From positions 1 through 53,873 of the forward strand of contig NZ_JAQRFI010000031.1 in the NCBI RefSeq assembly GCF_028598805.1: DNA of 53,873 nt, written 5' to 3'. This document shows, piece after piece, positions 36,992 to 46,296 of the stretch. The stretch's first letter is position 1; each line of letters opens with the position of its first letter. Both the position numbers and the translations under genes were made by a program. Below the pieces are notes generated by a model. It ran no database searches, was not told the origin of the DNA, and saw only the letters and a list, made by a program, of their open reading frames with translations. This stretch comes from Xenorhabdus yunnanensis (GTDB taxonomy: Bacteria; Pseudomonadota; Gammaproteobacteria; Enterobacterales; Enterobacteriaceae).

Positions 36992-37539
36992 TGTATCAAG
37001 TCAATTTTTTACCTTGGCGGCAGAAAAAACTGAAACGGCTGTGCCAAGTGTGGGGGACACTACTTTGCTTACAACTTGCGTTGTGGGCTATCGTATTGGT
37101 GTTCATTTCTACACTGCAAACAAACCAAATGCGACAATATCGCGGACAATTAACGGAAATTACCCACCAATTAGCTGAATTACAACAATCTATCAGAACA
37201 ACAGACCAAGCCGTGCAACAACACCATCAATTGTCACAACTATTACGGAAAAAACAAATATTCATGGAACAGAATCAACGCTATTTACAGCTATTTCGTC
37301 AACTTCCCCATTTGTTACCAGAGAACAGTTGGCTGACTGCATTTAGTGACGACAGTGGACAATTAATTTTCACAGCCCACAGTCAAAACTACACAGATAT
37401 CGCCGATTTATTGGACAACCTGACTGACGACACTTCACTTATCAATATACAGCTGAAAAAAATGACAACGACGGAAGATCATTTCAAAGCCTTCACTATT
37501 GATGCAAATTGGTCGGTGGGAGAATCCGATGAAAAATAA
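36991..37539 (+). CDS. hofN: PilN-like protein HofN
   Basis: The 182-aa protein starts YQVNFLPWRQKKLKRL, the PilN signature, then a single membrane helix (about 23-45) and a coiled coil (about 50-90). It starts at the last base of hofM and overlaps hofO. Inner-membrane platform component. Confidence 0.88.
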   Translation: MYQVNFLPWRQKKLKRLCQVWGTLLCLQLALWAIVLVFISTLQTNQMRQYRGQLTEITHQLAELQQSIRTTDQAVQQHHQLSQLLRKKQIFMEQNQRYLQLFRQLPHLLPENSWLTAFSDDSGQLIFTAHSQNYTDIADLLDNLTDDTSLINIQLKKMTTTEDHFKAFTIDANWSVGESDEK

Positions 37540-38206
37540 TTACGTTGAAGGATTTTCTCAGCCATGGTTTTATCAACAACGGTTCTATAAACAATGGCTT
37601 TATCGGCCTGTCTGGCAGCAGTTTGCCTTACAGCAATTGCTTATCATTTCACTGCTGTTGGGGTTCTATTTTTTGATCTGGCAGAAAAATAGGCACGAAA
37701 TTCACGCTCTCCAGAGCAATATTAAGGAACAGCAACATAATGCGATACTATCCCAACGGAGGCTTGCTGAACTGCCATCCCTGCCTGAAACCCAGCAGCA
37801 GATTCTGCGAATGGTGGCAGACCTTGATCAAAATAGTTATCCTTCAATAAGGCATATATCCCCAAAAAATATTTCTCTCCAAAATACGACCATACTCAAA
37901 CGGTTGCATATACCGCTAATCCGCTCTGGCAGCCAGCTAATGGAATGGAAAAGCCACAAAGAAAACGAGCAAATTTTCTGGCATATTATGCTGTCACTAA
38001 ATTATGACCAATTTCTCCATTTCTTAAATGAAATTCAAAAATTGCAGCCACCGTTACTGATTAAGCACCTCACGATTACTCCAGCCGATGGCAGCCTGAC
38101 AGTTCGCATGGTGTTTTCAGATCTTACATTGCCAGATATGACTGTATCAGATGTGATCTTACCCAATGATGCACTCCCTGATCCTACTTATGAGGAGAAA
38201 TCATGA
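37529..38206 (+). CDS. hofO: PilO-like protein HofO
   Basis: I chose the ATG at 37529 (225 aa), which follows GGGAG and overlaps hofN by 11 bp; an earlier in-frame start at 37499 lies deeper in hofN. There is one membrane helix (about 37-55), a coiled coil (60-95) and a PilO-type domain (FLHFLNEIQKLQPPLLIKHL). It is longer than E. coli HofO (about 146 aa). Overlaps hofQ by 4 bp. Confidence 0.8.
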   Translation: MKNNYVEGFSQPWFYQQRFYKQWLYRPVWQQFALQQLLIISLLLGFYFLIWQKNRHEIHALQSNIKEQQHNAILSQRRLAELPSLPETQQQILRMVADLDQNSYPSIRHISPKNISLQNTTILKRLHIPLIRSGSQLMEWKSHKENEQIFWHIMLSLNYDQFLHFLNEIQKLQPPLLIKHLTITPADGSLTVRMVFSDLTLPDMTVSDVILPNDALPDPTYEEKS

Positions 38207-39303
38207 ACAACTGTTCTTTGATCCTCCTAACCTGCCTCTTGCTACCAATATTCGGTTTTGCCGCAGCCACAGAAAGCTTCATCACAGAAAACCGTACAGG
38301 AGAAGAACCAGATTTCGAAATGTCAGTAAGAGATCCATTCCAGCCCCCTATATACCCGACAGAGAACGAAACTGATTTTTCTTTAACAGGACAAAATGAG
38401 CAAGAACAAGAGATCGAATATCAGGTAATTGCCCTGCAATATGCCGATGCTGAACAAATAGCAGAGCAATTACAGAAAAATCAGCCTGCACTACTGACAA
38501 AATGGGGGAAAATTGAACATGATCCTTTAACCAACAGCCTGATTCTGGAAGATAAATTTGATGCTATTACCCGTATCAAAAATTGGCTGAAAGAAGTCGA
38601 TACCCCACAACAACAAGTACAAATTACTGCCCATATTGTTACCAGTAGCAGAGAAGCCCTGCATGAATTGGGCATTCACTGGGGAGTGAACGCTGATCCA
38701 CAGAACCAATCAGTGGGTCTGAACCGACTGAATCTACACCAGCCTGCGGGTAACCAGCGTCATAGGCTGGTACTGAATACAGCCCGCATTCATGCAAACT
38801 TGCTAGAGCTGGAACTCAGTGCACTAGAACAGGAAAGCCAACTTGAGATTATTGCCAGCCCACGGCTAACAGCCTCACACCAGCAGCCAGCCAGTATCAA
38901 GCAAGGTTCAGATATCCCTTATATCGTTCAGGATAAGGACAAAACAACCGTTCAGTTTAAAGAAGCGGTATTGGGCATGGAAGTAACACCCCATATTTTG
39001 AGGCAGGGAAAAATCCGGCTCGCGCTGAAAATCAGTCAGAATGCCCCCGGTTTCCCCATTAGTCAGGGAGGAAATGAAAATCTAGCCATTGATAAACAAG
39101 AGATCATAACTCAAGTTACGATTCGAAATGGGGAAACCCTGATTCTCGGAGGGATCTTTCAACAGAAAAAAACCACAAGTTTGCAAAAAGTTCCTTATCT
39201 GTCAGATCTTCCTCTCTTGGGAGCATTATTTAACCAAAAAGGAGAACAACATAGCCGAAGGGAACTCGTAATTTTTATTACACCTCAATTGACCGATATT
39301 TAA
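38203..39303 (+). CDS. hofQ: secretin HofQ with a HofP-like N-terminus
   Basis: The 366-aa protein has a signal peptide (1-22), then RDPFQPP at 43-49, a hallmark of HofP/PilP, then one secretin N-domain (from YQVIALQYADAEQIAEQL) and the secretin core (SQLEIIASPRLTASH, AVLGMEVTPHIL, ETLILGGIF, RRELVIFITPQL). E. coli HofQ has about 412 aa and an extra STN domain at the start, which is missing here, and no separate hofP gene follows hofO. I read it as a deletion fusion of hofP and hofQ. Outer-membrane channel for DNA uptake; function of this form is uncertain. Confidence 0.85.
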   Translation: MNNCSLILLTCLLLPIFGFAAATESFITENRTGEEPDFEMSVRDPFQPPIYPTENETDFSLTGQNEQEQEIEYQVIALQYADAEQIAEQLQKNQPALLTKWGKIEHDPLTNSLILEDKFDAITRIKNWLKEVDTPQQQVQITAHIVTSSREALHELGIHWGVNADPQNQSVGLNRLNLHQPAGNQRHRLVLNTARIHANLLELELSALEQESQLEIIASPRLTASHQQPASIKQGSDIPYIVQDKDKTTVQFKEAVLGMEVTPHILRQGKIRLALKISQNAPGFPISQGGNENLAIDKQEIITQVTIRNGETLILGGIFQQKKTTSLQKVPYLSDLPLLGALFNQKGEQHSRRELVIFITPQLTDI

Positions 39304-39892
39304 CCAAATAAAAAATATAGCATAAAAATCAATCTATTAATAAAGGTTATTGTGTTTTTTCTGCCAAATAGCCCGCCATTTTTCTTGGTCCGGCCTGTTT
39401 ATGGATTTGACGCTGAAAGTAATTTAGCATACAAGGATTAACTAATTGAGTGAGCAGATCTAATATCACAAGCAGGAGTCTATACCCAATAGATTTCGAA
39501 TTGCAGCGCAGCAGCAGGGAGCACACCCTCATAAACATAGATAACTCTATGTTTATAGCTATGTAGTTTATAGCTGATATCGTTTATAACTGATATCGTT
39601 TGTAACTGTTTATAACTACGTAACAGAGGTAAATTAACGCAACCAACGAAGCAGTAATTTGAAAGATGGAAGGTAGATACAGTAGGCATTCAATCAGCCA
39701 GCAGAAAGCATAAACCAGATGGCTTAGGTTTGTGCCAGATTTATATAGTTGCAATACAGGCTGATGTGCTGAGATAATTTTCCTATCTGATCTCACATTC
39801 TCACTCATGAGGTTTCAGTTTAGGTCCCGTGGCTAATATCTGATTGGCGGGGCGGGTTATCATTAACAAACAGTCTTAGTAATACCAAAAAC
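39304..39892. other. gene-free region hofQ-aroK
   Basis: About 590 bp without a credible gene. It contains a palindromic repeat (39478-39684) and then the aroK leader. Short minus-strand frames over the repeat have no start signals or recognisable products. Confidence 0.6.
39478..39684. repeat. palindromic MITE-like intergenic repeat
   Basis: The ends are imperfect inverted repeats (TACCCAATAGATTTCGAATTGC on the left in two halves; CAGTAATTTGAAAGATGGAAG on the right in antisense). The centre holds a perfect stem (ATAAACATAGA...TCTATGTTTAT) and short tandem repeats (TGATATCGTTTATAAC). A short relative lies at 15226. No coding capacity; probably mobilised in trans or an ERIC-like element. Confidence 0.6.
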
Positions 39893-40414
39893 ATGGCAGA
39901 GAAACGCAATATCTTTCTGGTTGGGCCTATGGGTGCCGGCAAAAGCACTATTGGTCGTCAGTTAGCTCAGCAACTCAATATGGAGTTTTACGACTCTGAT
40001 CAAGAAATTGAGCGACGTACCGGAGCTGACGTGGGCTGGGTATTTGATGTGGAAGGCGAAGAAGGCTTCCGCGACCGCGAAGAAAAAATAATTAACGAAC
40101 TGACTGAAAAACAAGGCATCGTATTGGCTACTGGGGGGGGTTCAGTTAAATCAAAGGAAACCCGCAATCGCCTGTCTGCCCGTGGTGTGGTCGTCTATTT
40201 AGAAACAACCATCGAAAAACAGTTAGCTCGTACCCAGCGCGATAAAAAACGCCCTTTACTTCAAGTTGATGCACCAGCACGAGAAGTTTTAGAAAATTTG
40301 GCTGATGAGCGTAATCCTCTTTATGAGGAAATTGCTGACGTGACTATTCGCACAGATGAGCAAAGCGCCAAAGTCGTCGCTAACCAAATCATTGAATTAC
40401 TGGAAAAAAACTGA
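39893..40414 (+). CDS. aroK: shikimate kinase 1
   Basis: The 173-aa kinase has Walker [18 protein letters not shown], the [11 protein letters not shown] shikimate-binding stretch, ATGGGSV and the lid RDKKRPLL. It phosphorylates shikimate in the aromatic amino acid pathway. aroB follows after 45 bp in one operon, as in E. coli. Confidence 0.97.
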   Translation: MAEKRNIFLVGPMGAGKSTIGRQLAQQLNMEFYDSDQEIERRTGADVGWVFDVEGEEGFRDREEKIINELTEKQGIVLATGGGSVKSKETRNRLSARGVVVYLETTIEKQLARTQRDKKRPLLQVDAPAREVLENLADERNPLYEEIADVTIRTDEQSAKVVANQIIELLEKN

Positions 40415-40459
40415 TTATAGCGAGTCTGCACAGCGGCAAACGTTAAGGTAAAAGTTGAT

Positions 40460-41557
40460 ATGGAAAAAGTGACTGTTACGTTAGGTGAAAGAAGCTACCC
40501 AATTACCATAGCCGAAGGGCTATTTTCTGACAGTGAGGCATTCAAGCCCCTGCAAGCTGGTCAACAGGTCATGATAGTGACCAATGAAACGCTTGCACCC
40601 CTGTATCTTGAACAGGTGAAAGCCACATTGCAGAGAATGGATCTTCGGGTAAATGAAGTTATCTTGCCTGACGGTGAACAGTACAAATCGCTTTTTGTGC
40701 TCAATGACATTTTTTCCGCCTTACTGGAAAATAATCATGGTCGTGACACAACCCTTATCGCTCTTGGTGGTGGTGTAATCGGTGATATGACGGGATTTGC
40801 CGCAGCTAGTTATCAACGCGGCACTCGTTTCATCCAAGTACCCACCACGCTACTTTCTCAGGTTGACTCTTCCGTTGGTGGAAAAACAGGAGTCAACCAT
40901 CCCCTCGGCAAAAACATGATAGGCACTTTCTACCAGCCAGCTTCTGTTATTGTCGATCTCAATTGCCTGAAAACATTGCCTGCTCAAGAGTTATATTCAG
41001 GTCTAGCTGAAGTCATTAAATACGGCATCATTCTGGATGGTGAGTTCTTCAGCTGGCTTGAAGAGAATATCGGGAAATTACTGGCCCTCGACAGCCAAGC
41101 AATGGCCTATTGCATCCGTCGTTGCTGCGAACTCAAGGCGTTGGTTGTAGCGGCTGATGAGCAAGAACGCCGTGGAATGCGTGCATTGTTAAATCTCGGT
41201 CATACCTTTGGGCATGCGATTGAGGCTGAAATGGGTTATGGCGTCTGGCTGCATGGTCAAGCTGTTGCTGCGGGTATGGTGATGGCCGCAAGGGCATCTG
41301 AACTTGTCGGCACATTCTCAAAACAAAATACCCAACGTATCATCCACTTGTTGGAGCGAGCAAAACTGCCTGTCAATGGCCCTGAGGCAATGTCTCCTGA
41401 TGCTTATTTACCTCATATGATGCGTGACAAAAAAGTTTCTGCTGGGAAATTGCATCTGGTACTGCCAACAGCCATTGGGGAAGGAAAACTCCGTTCTGAT
41501 ATTGGGAAAGAAGTTATATTGGACGCTATTCGTCTATGTCAGCCATCTCCCCGCTAG
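40460..41557 (+). CDS. aroB: 3-dehydroquinate synthase
   Basis: The 365-aa enzyme has the NAD-binding [32 protein letters not shown], metal ligands in [12 protein letters not shown] and the active-site [16 protein letters not shown]. It makes 3-dehydroquinate from DAHP. Full length. Confidence 0.97.
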   Translation: MEKVTVTLGERSYPITIAEGLFSDSEAFKPLQAGQQVMIVTNETLAPLYLEQVKATLQRMDLRVNEVILPDGEQYKSLFVLNDIFSALLENNHGRDTTLIALGGGVIGDMTGFAAASYQRGTRFIQVPTTLLSQVDSSVGGKTGVNHPLGKNMIGTFYQPASVIVDLNCLKTLPAQELYSGLAEVIKYGIILDGEFFSWLEENIGKLLALDSQAMAYCIRRCCELKALVVAADEQERRGMRALLNLGHTFGHAIEAEMGYGVWLHGQAVAAGMVMAARASELVGTFSKQNTQRIIHLLERAKLPVNGPEAMSPDAYLPHMMRDKKVSAGKLHLVLPTAIGEGKLRSDIGKEVILDAIRLCQPSPR

Positions 41558-41583
41558 ATGCACGATGATTCCCTAACAACTCC

Positions 41584-41632
41584 AACTTACTGCTTTGGCA
41601 TTAGATGAGATTCACTGCCAAAGCAGCAAGTT
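41584..41632. repeat. 17-bp inverted repeat between aroB and damX
   Basis: AACTTACTGCTTTGGCA and TGCCAAAGCAGCAAGTT pair with one mismatch around a 15-nt loop. No T-tract follows. It may stabilise the aroKB message or reduce transcription into damX. Confidence 0.75.
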
Positions 41633-41823
41633 AGAAGATGAAGATAATGTCTGAATATGGCAAAATTTGTGCTGAGAATAAAAGCTGAATGATGAATTAT
41701 TCTCTAGCTGTTATGCTATAGAATAGCTACATTATCAGATAAAACGTTATCGGTTTTAGTTAGGTCAGGCTGCCAAACCTCTTAAATAACAATTGGCAGT
41801 ATTATCTCCGCTGAGAGGGGCAT

Positions 41824-42807
41824 ATGGACGAATTAAAATCAGAAAATAAACAAAAAACAGAAAATGAATTAAAGCCAGACACTTCTGATCGCAGCCCTCT
41901 GCGATCTAAAAAGCAATTCAATCAACCAAAACTAGCAGTATCCCGTCAACAAATGATGATAGGTATTGGCATTTTGGTACTTTTGATTCTGATTATTGCC
42001 ATCAGTTCTGCATTAAAATCCCCCACTGGGTCTGAAAAACAACCATCTTCAAATGCAGCTGAAAAGAGTATCAACCTGTCTGGTTCTTCTCCACTTTCTT
42101 CCGATCCTTCTGGCAGCGAGCAAAAAAACCCATCAGAGCCAGCAAATAATGGTGTACATGAAATCAGCCCGCCACCAATTAATAGTATGCCAAGTAATAA
42201 TATTTTGGGTAATAGCACTCCAAGTAATAATATCCCTACACCTGCAACAGGAACGGGCGGCTATAACCAACGCATAGAGTTACCTGGTGATATTTCTGAT
42301 GCTTTGAACCAACAACAAAGTAACATTAATAATTCCGTGCAAAACAACCTGACACAACCACAGGCCAAACCAACTAAACCAACGGTAAACCCACCTGTTG
42401 AACAGAAAAAGTCGGAGAAGGTTGCATCACAGGATCTGGAAAAACCTAAAAAAGAACGTAAGGTCAGAGAAGATAATCACGCCAAAGCAACCGATAAACA
42501 TGTGACAATGCATCATCAAGCTCATGGCAGTGATCTGTTGAAAGCACCTGCAAACCGATTCACAGTCCAATTGAGTAGCGCCAGCCGTTCTGATACCTTA
42601 ATCGCTTTCGCGAAAAAGAATAATCTTGCCAATTACAAGGTTTATGAAACCAAACGCGACGGCAAGACATGGTTTATCTTGATCCACGGTAATTACAGTT
42701 CTGTTTCTGATGCTAAAAAAGCCATTTCCTCACTCCCTGCGGAAATTCAGGTCAAAAAACCTTGGGTCAGAAAACTACAACAGGTTCAGCAAGATCTGAA
42801 AAAATAA
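41824..42807 (+). CDS. damX: cell-division protein DamX (SPOR domain)
   Basis: The 327-aa protein has a cytoplasmic N-terminus, one membrane helix (about 42-62, MIGIGILVLLILIIAISSAL), a long low-complexity Ser/Asn/Pro/Gln linker and a C-terminal SPOR domain (about 245-320, FTVQLSSASRSDTLIAFAKK, YKVYETKRDGKTWFILIHG). SPOR domains bind denuded peptidoglycan at the septum. It lies upstream of dam, as in E. coli (DamX there is 428 aa, so the linker is shorter here). Confidence 0.93.
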   Translation: MDELKSENKQKTENELKPDTSDRSPLRSKKQFNQPKLAVSRQQMMIGIGILVLLILIIAISSALKSPTGSEKQPSSNAAEKSINLSGSSPLSSDPSGSEQKNPSEPANNGVHEISPPPINSMPSNNILGNSTPSNNIPTPATGTGGYNQRIELPGDISDALNQQQSNINNSVQNNLTQPQAKPTKPTVNPPVEQKKSEKVASQDLEKPKKERKVREDNHAKATDKHVTMHHQAHGSDLLKAPANRFTVQLSSASRSDTLIAFAKKNNLANYKVYETKRDGKTWFILIHGNYSSVSDAKKAISSLPAEIQVKKPWVRKLQQVQQDLKK

Positions 42808-42892
42808 AACTATTTTGATTAGGCGCTGATATGCTGTCCTAAACAGAGTACAATCTGCGGCTCTGAAATTATTGAATAGCTAATTTGACGGC

Positions 42893-43711
42893 ATGAAAAA
42901 AAAACGCGCTTTCTTAAAATGGGCCGGTGGAAAATACCCCTTGGTGGATGATATTAAACATCATCTGCCAGAGGGCGATTGCTTGATTGAGCCATTTGTT
43001 GGCGCAGGCTCGGTATTTCTGAATACCGATTATGATTCTTACATTTTGTCAGATATCAATAGCGATCTGATCAATCTGTACGACACCGTAAAATCTCGTG
43101 CGGATGAGTTTATTAATCATGCCCGTCCATTATTTTCATCGGAGTTCAACACTTCCGAAAACTTCTATCGCCTGAGAGAAGAGTTCAACGAAAGCAAAGA
43201 TCCCTTTCGCCGCAGTACGTTGTTTCTTTACCTGAACCGCCACTGCTATAACGGTCTTTGTCGCTATAATTCTCGAGGTGAATTTAACGTTCCTTTCGGG
43301 CGCTATAAAAAGCCCTATTTTCCTGAACATGAGCTTTACTGGTTTGCAGAAAAGTCCCAAAAGGCAACTTTCATCTGCCAACATTACGAAATCGCATTGA
43401 ACAATGCTCCAAAAGGCTCAGTGGTTTACTGTGATCCTCCGTATGCCCCACTTTCAGCTACGGCTAATTTTACAGCCTACCATACAAATAGTTTTAACCT
43501 CCTTGATCAGGAAAATCTGGCGAAAATCGCCTATCATCTCTCGTCTCAAAAAGGCATTCCGGTACTCATATCTAATCATGACACGCTGATGACACGGGAA
43601 TGGTATCATCAGGCTTCCCTCTACATTGTTAAAGCCCGCCGGACAATAAGTAGAAATATTCTTGCCCGAAGTAAAGTTGATGAACTTTTGGCGTTATACT
43701 GCCAGAAGTAA
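42893..43711 (+). CDS. dam: DNA adenine methyltransferase (GATC)
   Basis: The 272-aa enzyme has the SAM motif FLKWAGGKYPLVDDI at the N-terminus and the catalytic DPPY (residues near 181-184, YCDPPYAPLS), in the alpha-group order of Dam. It methylates adenine in GATC and guides mismatch repair and replication timing. Operon with damX, rpe, gph and trpS. Confidence 0.97.
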   Translation: MKKKRAFLKWAGGKYPLVDDIKHHLPEGDCLIEPFVGAGSVFLNTDYDSYILSDINSDLINLYDTVKSRADEFINHARPLFSSEFNTSENFYRLREEFNESKDPFRRSTLFLYLNRHCYNGLCRYNSRGEFNVPFGRYKKPYFPEHELYWFAEKSQKATFICQHYEIALNNAPKGSVVYCDPPYAPLSATANFTAYHTNSFNLLDQENLAKIAYHLSSQKGIPVLISNHDTLMTREWYHQASLYIVKARRTISRNILARSKVDELLALYCQK

Positions 43712-43769
43712 TTGAGGTTTCCAGTCCCTGAAATTACGGGGATAAAACAATGAATTGGAGAAGATGATA

Positions 43770-44444
43770 ATGAAGAAAGACTTTCTGATTGCCCCATCCA
43801 TTCTATCCGCAGATTTTGCCCGATTAGGTGAAGATACCACTAAGGTTTTGGAAGCAGGTGCTGATGTTGTGCACTTTGATGTCATGGATAACCATTATGT
43901 TCCAAATCTGACTATTGGCCCAATGGTCTGTCAAGCTTTGCGCGATTATGGCATTACAGCACCGATTGATGTTCACCTAATGGTAAAACCTGTTGATCGC
44001 ATTATCCCTGATTTTGCCAAGGCTGGTGCGACCTATATTACTTTCCATCCTGAAGCGAGTGAGCATATCGATCGCACACTACAACTAATCAAAGAACATG
44101 GCTGTAAAGCGGGTTTGGTCTTCAATCCAGCGACTCCCCTTAGCCATCTTGATTATGTATTGGATAAACTGGATGTGATTCTGTTGATGTCCGTCAACCC
44201 AGGCTTTGGTGGTCAGTCTTTCATTCCAGAAACACTGAAAAAACTGCGTCAGGTGCGCAAAATCATTGATAACAGCGGATACGATATCCGTCTCGAAATT
44301 GACGGCGGCATCAAACCCAATAATATTGCCGAGGCGGCTCAGGCCGGCGCTGATATGTTCGTTGCTGGCTCTGCTATTTTTAGTCAGCCAGATTATAAAG
44401 CGGTTATTGATGAGATGCGCCGCGAATTATCGAAGGTAGTATAA
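43770..44444 (+). CDS. rpe: ribulose-phosphate 3-epimerase
   Basis: The ATG at 43770 (224 aa; E. coli 225) is preferred because GGAG is 9 bp upstream; in-frame starts at 43755 and 43764 are too close to it or overlap it. The TIM-barrel motifs are present: [45 protein letters not shown] and LEIDGGI. Interconverts ribulose-5-P and xylulose-5-P. Its TAA overlaps the gph ATG. Confidence 0.96.
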   Translation: MKKDFLIAPSILSADFARLGEDTTKVLEAGADVVHFDVMDNHYVPNLTIGPMVCQALRDYGITAPIDVHLMVKPVDRIIPDFAKAGATYITFHPEASEHIDRTLQLIKEHGCKAGLVFNPATPLSHLDYVLDKLDVILLMSVNPGFGGQSFIPETLKKLRQVRKIIDNSGYDIRLEIDGGIKPNNIAEAAQAGADMFVAGSAIFSQPDYKAVIDEMRRELSKVV

Positions 44445-45166
44445 TGAAAAATGACGTCGTGAAAGGAATTCGTGCCATTGCATTTGATTTGGATGGTACA
44501 CTAGTGGACAGTGTCGGCGGGCTGGCAAATGCTTTGGATCAAGCCTTGATTGTCAAAGGATTACCCGCAGCAGGTAAAGAACAAGTCGCTGTCTGGATTG
44601 GCAATGGCGCTGATATCATGGTTGAACGCGCATTGAAGTGGGCTGGTGCTGAATCTTCTCCCGTATTGCATAGCGAAACACGCAAACTGTTTGATAAGTT
44701 TTATGAAACCAGCGTAACCACAGGCAGCCAACTATTTCCTCACGTAAAAGAGACTTTGGCAGCACTGGCAAAACACAATTTGCCAATGGCGATTGTCACC
44801 AATAAACCAACACCTTTTATTGCTCCATTGCTGGAATCATTAGGTATCAGTGAATACTTTTCATTGGTACTGGGCGGTGATGATGTTAAAGAGAAAAAAC
44901 CTCATCCCGCGCCACTATATCTAACAATGGGTATGTTTGGTTTACATAAAGAAGAATTGCTTTTTGTCGGCGATTCCCGTAATGATATTTTGGCAGCACA
45001 AGCAGCTGGTTGCCCTTGTGTTGGCTTAACCTATGGATATAACTACGGAAAATCGATAGCATTAAGCCACCCAAATTATGTATTGGACCATTTTCCGGAT
45101 TTACTCCCAACTCTTGGACTATCCACTTTAAAATTAGTATCCACTCTGAAAAGACAGGAAGCTTAA
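44444..45166 (+). CDS. gph: phosphoglycolate phosphatase
   Basis: The 240-aa HAD-family enzyme has motif [14 protein letters not shown], motif II IVTNKP, and motif [14 protein letters not shown] and [16 protein letters not shown]. It removes 2-phosphoglycolate formed in DNA repair. Translationally coupled to rpe and 4 bp before trpS. Confidence 0.95.
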   Translation: MKNDVVKGIRAIAFDLDGTLVDSVGGLANALDQALIVKGLPAAGKEQVAVWIGNGADIMVERALKWAGAESSPVLHSETRKLFDKFYETSVTTGSQLFPHVKETLAALAKHNLPMAIVTNKPTPFIAPLLESLGISEYFSLVLGGDDVKEKKPHPAPLYLTMGMFGLHKEELLFVGDSRNDILAAQAAGCPCVGLTYGYNYGKSIALSHPNYVLDHFPDLLPTLGLSTLKLVSTLKRQEA

Positions 45167-45170
45167 TAAA

Positions 45171-46205
45171 ATGAATGAACCCACTGTGATGAAACCAAAC
45201 TCCCAAAAACCTATTGTATTCAGCGGTGCACAACCCTCCGGTGAATTGACCATCGGTAACTATATGGGGGCATTGCGTCAGTGGGCTAAAATGCAAGATG
45301 ACTATGATTGCATCTACTGCATCGTTAACCAGCATGCTATTACTGTGCGCCAAGATCCCAATGAACTGAAAAAACGCACGCTGGATACGCTGGCACTTTA
45401 CCTTGCCTGTGGTATTGATCCAAAGAAAAGCACTATCTTCGTTCAGTCACATGTTCCACAACATTCTCAGCTAAGCTGGGTACTGAACTGCTACGCCTAT
45501 TTCGGTGAACTAAGCCGAATGACTCAATTCAAGGATAAATCAGCCCGTCACTCAGAAAATATCAATGCCGGACTGTTTGATTATCCTGTTCTGATGGCCG
45601 CTGATATTTTGCTTTACCAAGCCAATCAGATCCCTGTGGGCAGTGACCAGAAGCAGCACCTTGAATTGAGCCGTGATTTGGCACTACGTTTTAATGCCTT
45701 ATACGGCGATATTTTCACTGTTCCAGAGCCATTTATTCCAAAAGGCGGCGCTCGCGTGATGTCATTGCAAGATCCGGACAAGAAGATGTCAAAGTCCGAT
45801 GACAATCGTAATAACGTGATTGCTTTACTGGAAGATCCTAAGTCTGTAGCCAAGAAAATAAAACGCGCGGTTACCGATTCTGAAGAGCCACCTCGTGTAC
45901 GTTATGATCTGGAAAACAAACCGGGTGTTTCCAATTTGCTGGATATTCTTGCTGGTGTAACAGGCAAAACTATCCCTGAATTAGAAGCAGAGTTTGAAGG
46001 CAAAATGTACGGTCATTTGAAAGGGGCTGTTGCAGATGCTGTATGTGAAATGCTGACAGGATTACAGGAACGTTACCATCATTTCCGTAATGATGAAGCA
46101 TTACTTAACCAAATCATGGCAGAAGGGGCCGCTAAGGCACAAGCTCGTGCTCAGGCAACCTTGGATAAAGTCTATGAAGCGGTAGGCTTGCTAGCTCATC
46201 CATAA
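45171..46205 (+). CDS. trpS: tryptophanyl-tRNA synthetase
   Basis: The 344-aa class I synthetase has the HIGH-like motif [15 protein letters not shown] and KMSKS in [16 protein letters not shown]. It is ten residues longer than E. coli TrpS, all at the N-terminus ([11 protein letters not shown]); an internal ATG at 45189 is possible. Ends the operon before a clear terminator. Confidence 0.96.
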   Translation: MNEPTVMKPNSQKPIVFSGAQPSGELTIGNYMGALRQWAKMQDDYDCIYCIVNQHAITVRQDPNELKKRTLDTLALYLACGIDPKKSTIFVQSHVPQHSQLSWVLNCYAYFGELSRMTQFKDKSARHSENINAGLFDYPVLMAADILLYQANQIPVGSDQKQHLELSRDLALRFNALYGDIFTVPEPFIPKGGARVMSLQDPDKKMSKSDDNRNNVIALLEDPKSVAKKIKRAVTDSEEPPRVRYDLENKPGVSNLLDILAGVTGKTIPELEAEFEGKMYGHLKGAVADAVCEMLTGLQERYHHFRNDEALLNQIMAEGAAKAQARAQATLDKVYEAVGLLAHP

Positions 46206-46227
46206 GCTTATCCATTAATAGGATATA

Positions 46228-46268
46228 AATGCCAAAGGGTATTAATTCATCCTTTGGCATTATTTTTT
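46228..46268 (+). terminator. terminator of the damX-trpS operon
   Basis: ATGCCAAAGG and CCTTTGGCAT are perfect 10-bp arms around a 12-nt loop, followed by TATTTTTTG. Confidence 0.9.
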
Positions 46269-46296
46269 GCCACGAATTTATTGTAACTTTGCATTA

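Noticed and set aside
39347-39808. Three short minus-strand frames before aroK
   Set aside because: They cover the palindromic repeat and leader, overlap each other and have no coding signature.
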